A stretch of 64,000 bases of DNA from the NCBI GenBank assembly GCA_964505385.1, contig CAZDIA010000002.1, positions 62,001 through 126,000 of the forward strand, written 5' to 3'. Shown piece after piece: positions 19,201 to 25,190 of this stretch. This DNA is from SLJN01 sp964505385. Lineage in GTDB: Bacteria > Bacteroidota > Rhodothermia > Balneolales > Natronogracilivirgulaceae. Every line of letters starts with the position of its first letter. Position 1 is the first letter of the stretch. The notes beneath the pieces were generated by a model. It had not been told where the DNA came from. It saw only the letters and a list, made by a program, of their open reading frames with translations, and ran no database searches. A program made the position numbers and the translations under genes.

Positions 19201-19807
19201 TGGCCGTCTCACCGATGTAATCAGAGATCAGTTGCAATTGCATGATTTTGATCCGGGATGGCAGCAGGTTATCGAAAACATGACGGAGAAAAGTCTGAAA
19301 ACACCATTACAGCCGGATTCACAAATTTCATTAAATCAGCTGAAACCGGATAAGTGTCTGAAAGAGATAGAATTTCATTTCAGTATTTCCGACGCTGATT
19401 TGGATGAAATCACCCGGATAATTAGCGGCTCTCATTTAGATAATAACAAATCAGGAGGTGTGGTGCGCGGATTCATGAAAGGGTTTATCGATCTGATTTT
19501 CGAATCAGACGGGCGCTACTATATCCTGGATTACAAGAGTGATCACCTTGGTGACCGCCCGGAAGACTATAACCCTGATGTCCTGCAGTCACATATCCGG
19601 GAAAATCAATACGATGTACAGTATCATATTTATACTGTTGCGCTGTTGCGCCATCTTAAACATAGTTTGCCTGATTTTGAATACTCAGGGCATTTCGGAG
19701 GAGTGATATACCTCTTTCTGAGAGGCGTAACAACCAATGGTGCCGGCATTTATTTCGATAAGCCGGCCCCACAGGTGGTTCAGAAGCTTGATGAATATTT
19801 TACTTGA
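16241..19807 (+). CDS. recB: Exodeoxyribonuclease V subunit beta (RecB)
   Basis: RecB is the 3'-5' helicase and the nuclease of RecBCD. In the 1188-residue product, Walker A AAAGTGKT is at residues 20-27, 'VVTFTRAATTELRERI' follows near 50, 'HTIHGFCRQVL' near 120, motif II 'DEFQDTDPVQFNIF' near 385, motif III 'GDPKQSIYSFRGAD' near 415, 'ITMHSAKGLQFPVVF' near 745, and 'AYVAMTRAQYRC' near 810. The C-terminal nuclease motif 'LDYKSDHLG' near 1097, with an upstream 'GFIDLIF', keeps the metal-binding Asp-Asp-x-Lys pattern. The start ATG at 16241 has AGGAGG nearby at about 16228 and overlaps the recC stop. Confidence 0.94.
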   Translation: MSKKLIVSEADLDGVHLVEAAAGTGKTYNITALYLRLLVEKKYKVDQILVVTFTRAATTELRERIDRRMREGLAVLSGDKNPEPGDAFLNDFQDKYRGDQDAIRRLSEGLHDLDLAAIHTIHGFCRQVLQEQIFESGSLFDVDFIADDSELHLEALDDVWLEVLTWSMEEDERSQVYDFLAEQIQEPDNLGPVMNTVKGNPYLKIKNGENGDTPEQVCARINQIWNELKAEWKPEEIVRFFRKSNTIKRSSFREPHLSTWLEKLNELMNRESAPYHPKAAFQNFKKFSIDHVEDHRNEKNLPKDKAFPHQRFFELCRDLIQAGDDLEDAIYVKLIAQYRKHLEARKKSRKVRSYDDLLTSLDTALANPELKRKLQKQFPAALIDEFQDTDPVQFNIFKKIYIDDRNRQDRSLFLIGDPKQSIYSFRGADIFTYLDARQQVDHDRTLDTNYRSSASLVQAVQDLMHYRNDHPFLLKEIEMQRIKSHLGDDDFRVKGDVIDPKPMQFLLSRDEDELNKDAAVQHAAEAAADEIRHLLNSAENISIEGKPLEAADIAVLVDRHASGDIIKKALQKRRIQCVDRSRQSIFQAPEADLLLLFLHAIKEPSDPGLIRALLGSRIGGFTFSMLEKLDHDEKARVALFDHFRIMNEIFHGSGFTKVWRYFLNTPIPAPSKGELIPYLTILGWDGGERTLTNLTHLAELITEFTRAGSHGLEDIIKWLRRKQEDAKSNEEEELRLESDQDLVKIITMHSAKGLQFPVVFCPFLWDGIDQGKFKEPYLFHKDGSRWMDVTGRDASSKTNNIREAVSEKLRLAYVAMTRAQYRCYISWEPFNKQALSPLAGILQGTDPLEDYISASKITNEIHQQVVSESRESISALAREEIIGITKHTDQIRIDHVGEEQREQIIPEPKRWRRGSIEPSWYITSYSGLKLGQSTEPEEPFADEGTEDEPLQQPQESGDWSVYTFPRGARAGIFMHQLFEEMDFTWERGRLTDVIRDQLQLHDFDPGWQQVIENMTEKSLKTPLQPDSQISLNQLKPDKCLKEIEFHFSISDADLDEITRIISGSHLDNNKSGGVVRGFMKGFIDLIFESDGRYYILDYKSDHLGDRPEDYNPDVLQSHIRENQYDVQYHIYTVALLRHLKHSLPDFEYSGHFGGVIYLFLRGVTTNGAGIYFDKPAPQVVQKLDEYFT

Positions 19808-19961
19808 GCTTCCGGTTCATTTCACAGATGAAATGCATCGGTCGATTTCTTCATCATGTTGGATTCATGTTGGCAGTATAAGTTCCGGTATATTATATTA
19901 TCTAAAGATGAATTATTAGGGTGATGAAGCCGCAAATCGTATTAACTTAAATAGTGGTGTT

Positions 19962-21251
19962 ATGGCTAAAAAAAATAATAATTACAAAAAAACGCATGTA
20001 GGGGGAAAAAAGCTTGCGCCGGAAAGTCAGATGATGTCATATGGATATGATCCCGCATTGTCGGTTGGTGCAATAAAATGTCCCGTATTTCAAACATCAA
20101 CATTTGTATTTAACTCTGCCGAGGAGGGAAAGTCATTCTTTGAAGTGGCGTACGGATTAAGAGAGCAGGATCCTACTGAAGAACTGGGGTTGATTTACAG
20201 CCGGCTTAACAATCCTGATCTTGAAATCCTGGAAGATCGGCTCGCACTCTGGGATGAGGCAGAAGCGTGTTCAATCTTTGAAAGCGGAATGGCAGCGATC
20301 AGTACAGCTTTGTTTGAGCTGCTTAAACCAGGCCAGGCTATTGTGCACAGTGCTCCGCTTTATGGCGGCACGGATTATTTCATGACGTACGTGTTGCCAA
20401 AGTTCGGAATCGAAACCTATGGATTTAATGCTCCCGGTGATGCGGAAGCTGTTGAGTCTGTGATTAAACAGAACGGACTGGAAGATAAGCTGGGGATGCT
20501 ATTTATTGAAACGCCGGCTAATCCCACAAATGCGATTGTGGATATAGAAATGTGTAGCCAGATAGCTCAAAAATACAGCACTGATGAAAAACCGGTTTAT
20601 ACAGTCGTGGATAATACATTTCTGGGACCACTGTGGCAGCACCCGCTCAAGCATGGTGCGGATCTGGTTATCTATTCTGCAAGTAAATTCATCGGTGGGC
20701 ACAGCGACGTTATTGCGGGAGCTTGCCTGGGATCCAAAGAGCTGATAAGAAGGATAATAGTACTGCGCACATTCATGGGCAATATGGAAGGCCCGTGGAC
20801 AGGATGGCTGCTGCTCAGGAGCCTTGAAACTCTGAAGTTAAGAATGACTTCACAGATGAAAAACGCCCGCTATGTAGCCGATTATCTGGCAGATCATCCG
20901 CTGGTTGAGAAAGTGTACTACCCCGGTCATCTTGAAGAACATGACCCTGAATATTCAACATATCGTAAGCAATGCAAAGCACCGGGCTCTATGATATCTT
21001 TTGATATTAAAGGAGGGGAGAAGGCAGCTTTCAAATTTTTAAATGCTCTCGAGTTATTTAAGCTTGCTGTCAGTCTCGGAAGCACCGAATCGCTGGCCGA
21101 ACATCCCTCAACTATGACCCACGCTGATGTTGCGCCGGAAAACCAACGTGCCTACGGATTCACCGATAAGCTCATCCGGTTATCGATTGGTGTTGAACAT
21201 CCTCAGGATCTTATTGCAGATGTTGAACAGGCTCTGGAAAAAGTGAAATAG
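19962..21251 (+). CDS. Cystathionine gamma-synthase/lyase family PLP enzyme
   Basis: A Cys/Met-metabolism PLP enzyme of 429 residues. The internal-aldimine lysine is K242 in SASKFIGGHSD, the pyridine-binding Asp is D217 in VVDNTF, and 'YSRLNNPDLEILEDRLA' and 'APLYGGTDYF' hold the phosphate- and substrate-contact residues. It has a ~20-residue charged N-terminal extension. The longer loop 'LREQDPTEELGLIYSRLNNP' and 'FMGNMEGPWTGWLLLRSLETL' point to the subgroup often annotated 'cystathionine gamma-synthase family', where methionine gamma-lyase, gamma-lyase and gamma-synthase activities cannot be told apart reliably. A partner beta-synthase lies at 7,084. Monocistronic. Confidence 0.85.
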   Translation: MAKKNNNYKKTHVGGKKLAPESQMMSYGYDPALSVGAIKCPVFQTSTFVFNSAEEGKSFFEVAYGLREQDPTEELGLIYSRLNNPDLEILEDRLALWDEAEACSIFESGMAAISTALFELLKPGQAIVHSAPLYGGTDYFMTYVLPKFGIETYGFNAPGDAEAVESVIKQNGLEDKLGMLFIETPANPTNAIVDIEMCSQIAQKYSTDEKPVYTVVDNTFLGPLWQHPLKHGADLVIYSASKFIGGHSDVIAGACLGSKELIRRIIVLRTFMGNMEGPWTGWLLLRSLETLKLRMTSQMKNARYVADYLADHPLVEKVYYPGHLEEHDPEYSTYRKQCKAPGSMISFDIKGGEKAAFKFLNALELFKLAVSLGSTESLAEHPSTMTHADVAPENQRAYGFTDKLIRLSIGVEHPQDLIADVEQALEKVK

Positions 21252-21283
21252 TGCCGATAAGAAAATACCAATTCAAGGCCTGA

Positions 21284-21430
21284 GTGATTTTAACATCCAG
21301 ACACTGCTGGCATAGGTATGGCAGTTGGTATCTCAACCATTTCCGGATGGGGCCCGCAGAGTGGCTATGGCGGGTAGTTACTTACTGGCAAAAACCGGTT
21401 AATGATTCCGGCCAGGACAAGTTAGTATGG
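21284..21430 (+). pseudogene. Remnant of the DUF418 C-terminal tail
   Basis: In the frame of 21284 the translation reads 'YGSWYLNHFRMGPAEWLW' followed by 'RVVTYWQKP'. This resembles the highly conserved end of DUF418 membrane proteins (W-L-x-x-F-R-x-G-P-x-E-W-L-W-R-x-x-T-Y). No membrane helices precede it; the stretch before it in a shifted frame ('SDFNIQTLLA', then a stop) may be the frameshifted continuation. The gene body is gone, so this is a 3' scar between the PLP enzyme and the MITE-like element. Confidence 0.6.
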
Positions 21431-21582
21431 ATCATAAATCAGGTTATTGTTAACTCCGAGTTAACACCATACAGACGAATGAGTTCGCGGATTGGAGTAT
21501 TCTTTCACCTTATTAAATATGTTGCCGAATGCGGGATTAAATCCTCGTGATGAAAGCAGCCTTTAAATTTATAATACTTATC

Positions 21583-21821
21583 ACCTGAGTTCGATTATAA
21601 AATGCGTAGAATTTCTGCGTACATCAGCGAAATAATCAGCGTAACTCTGCGAGAAACCTACTTTTTTTCTATCTCTCGCTGATTATCGCAGATGATTTCG
21701 CTGATTTACGCAGATACATGAATTTTGATTTAGAGCATGAAGTAAATCGGAGTTACATTAAATCGCACAAAATTAATTGCATACATAAATTCTGTTTATT
21801 AAAAAACAATCGAACTCAGGT
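21583..21821. mobile_element. MITE-like element, copy 1, with perfect inverted ends and target duplication
   Basis: The element is 239 bp with perfect 14-bp terminal inverted repeats: ACCTGAGTTCGATT (21583-21596) and AATCGAACTCAGGT (21808-21821). It is flanked by a 5-bp direct repeat TTATC (21578-21582 and 21822-21826), as left by a DDE transposase. The interior has self-complementary stretches (ATCAGCG... with CGCTGAT...) and no coding potential. A related 259-bp copy lies at 58914-59172. It sits between a decayed DUF418 gene and the betaine methyltransferase gene, 98 bases before that start, so it may supply or disrupt regulatory signals. Confidence 0.75.
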
Positions 21822-21918
21822 TTATCGTAAATTTGGGAATGTATTAATCATTCAATATAGTTGGGCGATTCGGGTTATTCGTACACGAAAACCAAAAACC
21901 ATAATTAAAAATTGAGAT

Positions 21919-22752
21919 ATGAGTAAGGAATATTCAGAAGAAGTTGAAGTAGCACGATCGTATTACAACAGCAAAGATGCACACAACTTTTACTATATGG
22001 TCTGGGGTGGGGAAGATTTGCATATCGGAGTGTATGAAAGCGAAGATGAGGATATCTACCGGGCCAGTCGCCGGGCAGTGGATCGTATCGCTTCTCACGC
22101 CGAACGGCTTGGCAAAGATACCAAAGTTATCGATCTCGGCGGTGGTTTTTCGGGCTCTGCGAGATATCTTGCGAGCACGTACGGATGCCATGTTACGGTG
22201 GTAAACCTGAGCGAAACTGAAAATGAGCGCGGTCGCAAAATGAACAAGGAGCAGGGTCTCGATCATCTTATAGATGTCATTGACGGCAGTTATGATGACG
22301 TACCGTTTGATGATAATCATTTTGATGTGGTATGGTCAGAGGATGCCTTCCTGCACAGTGATCAGAAAGAAAAGGTGATACAGGAAGCGGCCCGGATTCT
22401 CAAACCCGGCGGCGATTTGATCTTCACCGATCCCATGCAAACCGATAACTGTGACGAGTCGGTGCTTCAGCCCATTTACGGAAGGCTCAATCTTACCGAG
22501 ATGGGTTCACCGGGAGAATATCGGCGAATGGCCAAAGAAGCCGGCTTGAAAGAGGTTACTTTTGATGAACTCGCTGATCACCTGGCTCGACACTATCAGA
22601 GAGTACTGGAGGAAACCGAGAAGAAAGAAGGTGATTTACAGGGACATGTATCCACCGAATATCTGGAAAATATGAAGCAGGGACTTCGCCACTGGGTCAA
22701 AGGTGGGCGAGAAGGCAACCTGACCTGGGGTGTCTTCCACTTTAAAAAATAA
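21919..22752 (+). CDS. Sarcosine/dimethylglycine N-methyltransferase-like
   Basis: A 277-residue class I SAM methyltransferase very like the SDMT enzymes of halophiles, which carry sarcosine through dimethylglycine to glycine betaine. Characteristic segments are 'ARSYYNSKDAHNFYYMVWGG' near residue 12, the SAM loop 'VIDLGGGFSGSARYL' at 70-84, 'VVNLSETENERGRKMN' near 94, 'FDVVWSEDAFLHS' near 136, 'FTDPMQTD' near 168 and 'HLARHYQRVLEE' near 220. The first-step glycine methyltransferase is not in the window. An alternative is another small-molecule N-methyltransferase, but the segment order fits SDMT well. A strong terminator follows. Confidence 0.78.
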   Translation: MSKEYSEEVEVARSYYNSKDAHNFYYMVWGGEDLHIGVYESEDEDIYRASRRAVDRIASHAERLGKDTKVIDLGGGFSGSARYLASTYGCHVTVVNLSETENERGRKMNKEQGLDHLIDVIDGSYDDVPFDDNHFDVVWSEDAFLHSDQKEKVIQEAARILKPGGDLIFTDPMQTDNCDESVLQPIYGRLNLTEMGSPGEYRRMAKEAGLKEVTFDELADHLARHYQRVLEETEKKEGDLQGHVSTEYLENMKQGLRHWVKGGREGNLTWGVFHFKK

Positions 22753-22782
22753 ATCACTCAGGGTAGCTGATTCATTCAGAAA

Positions 22783-22817
22783 ATGTGGCAGGTGATAAGA
22801 GAGCCTGCCACATCTTT
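22783..22817 (+). terminator. Intrinsic terminator after the methyltransferase
   Basis: ATGTGGCAGG (22783-22792) and CCTGCCACAT (22804-22813) form a perfect 10-bp stem with an 11-base loop, followed by CTTT. The stem is strong although the T-run is short. Confidence 0.75.
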
Positions 22818-22843
22818 ATGAAATCATTAGAGATGTAAAGCAT

Positions 22844-23150
22844 TTACATATTCTTCCATAGAGTTTTCATCACTTTCAGCATAAACCGCACGCATTTTCT
22901 CTGATATGCATTGTGATTGAAACTGCCGATCAAATAGGTGTCTAGTTCGGGATGATAGAACATAAAAGTACCGGTGGCACCGAGGACGCCCCATGATTTA
23001 TATTTAGCAGGAATCAGCAGCGGGATGGGCTTCAGATGCCAGATGGCGTATCCGTAATCAAAGTTGGGGAAAAGAGGTGATAAGTCTTTTTAAATGGTAT
23101 CCGGGTCTTCAATTTTGGTTTCAGTCTTAAACTGAACAATACTTAATTGG
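22844..23150 (-). pseudogene. 3' remnant of a serine beta-lactamase-like hydrolase
   Basis: On the minus strand 22844-23085 translates as 'FPNFDYGYAIW' then 'SWGVLGATGTFMFYHPELD' and 'TYLIGSFNHNAY', ending in a stop at 22844-22846. This matches the C-terminal end of class C beta-lactamase/serine hydrolase proteins (G-x-x-G-A/S-T-G-x-F-x-x-Y-x-P-E-L-D). The HxG-type element has decayed to W-G-V-L-G-A-T-G. An in-frame stop (23090-23092) interrupts the upstream coding sense ('KTETKIEDPDTI' before it), and the catalytic SxxK half is missing. The unit is a dead 3' fragment. Confidence 0.65.
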
Positions 23151-23622
23151 CTTATTCAGCACGAAAATTGTTAGTTATAACACTACGAGTTTTCTTACTG
23201 ACACTAATTAGCTACAATGTATTTCATCAAACTGAAGAGTAGAAAAAATTGTGCTGCATCAATATGAAGTAATGCTCACGATCTTTTTGGAACCTTTTTT
23301 AAACCTAGGTCCTTTAGAGAGTGTTAGCAATAATTCCAGGAAAACTAAAGCCATCCCAAGAAATAATCTGTCGCACTTAGTAAAAATGAAGTTAATGTTA
23401 GCTTTCATGGTTCGTGAGCATATAACAAGAGCTAAGTAAAGGTGGCTTAACAGTGATTAGTGATTTTTAACAAGTGCTACATTTTAATGAGAGAAATTAG
23501 TTTTTCACGCCCAAAACGATATATCTGAATGGCTACTTCTCCCAAATAGCCTAGATTTTTTTTAATTCATCGACTGGTTATTTCAGGAAAAGTGGTGTTG
23601 CAATAATCAAATATGCTTTTTA
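23151..23622. other. AT-rich region upstream of the ECF sigma gene
   Basis: No gene I can support. A 62-codon open frame at 23251-23439 (+) has no recognisable motif and no ribosome site. The region presumably holds the promoter of the sigma-FecR-receptor operon; I could not identify a confident promoter. Confidence 0.4.
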
Positions 23623-24198
23623 ATGATGCACGGTAAAGTGTCAAATAAACTCACAACCCGTTTAATCAACTCTGATGAAAACGCCTTTGATGAGCTGTTT
23701 CGGACTCTATATCCGGAATTAGTAAAATTCAGTTATAAGTACCTACAAGAAAAGCAAAGTGCTTCAGACATTGTCCAGCAAGCATTTATTAATTTATGGC
23801 AAAAAAGAAAAACATTGAATCCCAATGAATCTGTGAAGCCCTATATGTATAAGATTGTAAGGAACTTATCATTAAATCTTATTAGAGATGAACCCGAAAT
23901 GCAGTATGTCTCAGATCAAGAGTTTAATGAGATTTACGAAATTGCTGAAATTGAAGAAGATCAAAAAGAAGATCAAAAAGAAGATATATATCAATCGATA
24001 AAAATGATCGAAGAGTGGGTTATGCAATTACCTGAAAAACAGAAAAATGCAATCGTATTGGCCAAATTTGAGGGGTTGAATCAAGATGAGATTGCTGAAG
24101 TAATGAATGTATCAAAAAATACGGTTAACAATCATATTGTAGCTGGTATCAATAATATTAAACGCTTATATAGCCAACAAGTTAAAAATCTTCTGTAG
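23623..24198 (+). CDS. ECF-type RNA polymerase sigma factor
   Basis: A 191-residue sigma-70 family protein with region 2 ('AFDELFRTLYPELVKFSY', 'SASDIVQQAFINLWQKR') and region 4 ('LPEKQKNAIVLAKFEGLNQD', then 'EIAEVMNVSKNTVNNHI'). It is the Bacteroidota ECF type found beside FecR anti-sigma factors. The acidic linker 'EEDQKEDQKEDIYQ' contains a short repeat (DQKE twice). It starts at ATG 23623; a second ATG is the next codon. fecR starts 3 bases after its stop. It most likely drives its own operon or neighbouring surface-protein genes when the receptor senses its ligand. Confidence 0.92.
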   Translation: MMHGKVSNKLTTRLINSDENAFDELFRTLYPELVKFSYKYLQEKQSASDIVQQAFINLWQKRKTLNPNESVKPYMYKIVRNLSLNLIRDEPEMQYVSDQEFNEIYEIAEIEEDQKEDQKEDIYQSIKMIEEWVMQLPEKQKNAIVLAKFEGLNQDEIAEVMNVSKNTVNNHIVAGINNIKRLYSQQVKNLL

Positions 24199-24201
24199 AA
24201 T

Positions 24202-25173
24202 ATGGGTAGTAATAAACATAGAAGATCAGATTTTAATCGCATCAGACGAATCATTGCATTCCGTAAGGAGTTGGAGGAGGAACACGTCGAGTCTGATAAT
24301 GATAATGCTGTTTCTGATAAGAATGAACCCGAAATTAGTATAAGTAATGAGGAAACCGAGGCTGCTCTGAGTAAAGTCAAAGACCAAATAAAGCCTGATC
24401 AGAGCAGTAGAAAAAGTTCATATCAGGGCAATCCAAAAAAAACAATTAATAAAACAGTATGGCTTACTGCGGCCACGATCTTATTAGCATTTTTAATCGG
24501 CTATCTGATGATTCCCGTTCAGATCAATGTAGCTTACGGAGATATGGAAGAAGTAGAATTGCCGGACGGCAGCGTCGTGGAGCTAAATAGTGGTTCTATT
24601 CTCACCTACAATAGATTATTCGACTATTTTTCACGTAATGTTACGCTTGAAGGCGAAGCTTTTTTTCAAGTAAGCAAAGGTGAAACACCTTTTATTTTAG
24701 AAGCAAATGGAGCAATTGTTGAGGTAAAGGGTACCGAATTTAACGTCCGTTCCTGGAGAGATACTTCTGATTTAACCACAACGGTTACCGTATTTCAGGG
24801 CGAAGTCGAATTCTATTCTGATAAAAACGGGATTGACAGAGTTTCCTTAACAGATGGATTATCAAGCAGCTTGCAGCCAGACCGCGCCGGTCCAACTGAA
24901 CCCGAAAATGTACAGAAAGCAAACATAGTTGCCTGGAGAAACAATAATTTCGCTTTCAGCGAGCAAAGCCTGGAGGTGATATTCTCTGAACTGGAAAGAC
25001 GCTTTGATGAAAAAATTGAGGTTGATAAAGATGCTGAGGGGATCCTTCAGGAAAGACTCACAGCATTCTATTCTCAGCCGGATAGCATCGAGAAAGTCTT
25101 AGGTGAAATATGCACAATCAAGGGTCTGAATTACACCAAAACCGCAAATGTATATCGCGTATTCAGAGATTAA
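24202..25173 (+). CDS. FecR-family anti-sigma factor
   Basis: A 323-residue single-pass membrane protein: cytoplasmic charged part (1-88), membrane helix at about 90-112 ('TVWLTAATILLAFLIGYLM'), a FecR domain ('MEEVELPDGSVVELNSGSI', 'RNVTLEGEAFFQVSKGETPF', 'VKGTEFNVR', 'VFQGEVEFY') and a DUF4974-like end ('NNFAFSEQSLEVIFSELERR'). It would hold the sigma factor in the cytoplasm and receive the signal from the N-terminal STN domain of the receptor encoded 17 bases downstream. The cytoplasmic part, unusually Asp/Glu-rich at residues 28-55, differs from the usual short FecR N-terminus. Confidence 0.92.
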   Translation: MGSNKHRRSDFNRIRRIIAFRKELEEEHVESDNDNAVSDKNEPEISISNEETEAALSKVKDQIKPDQSSRKSSYQGNPKKTINKTVWLTAATILLAFLIGYLMIPVQINVAYGDMEEVELPDGSVVELNSGSILTYNRLFDYFSRNVTLEGEAFFQVSKGETPFILEANGAIVEVKGTEFNVRSWRDTSDLTTTVTVFQGEVEFYSDKNGIDRVSLTDGLSSSLQPDRAGPTEPENVQKANIVAWRNNNFAFSEQSLEVIFSELERRFDEKIEVDKDAEGILQERLTAFYSQPDSIEKVLGEICTIKGLNYTKTANVYRVFRD

Positions 25174-25190
25174 GCCCAAATCTGATCTGT

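Noticed and set aside
7084..21251. A sulfur-metabolism operon or island
   Set aside because: The beta-synthase and the gamma-synthase/lyase-like gene are 11 kb apart with unrelated genes and separate promoters between.
23251..23439. A 62-codon open frame upstream of the sigma factor
   Set aside because: No motif, no ribosome site, and composition like the surrounding AT-rich spacer.
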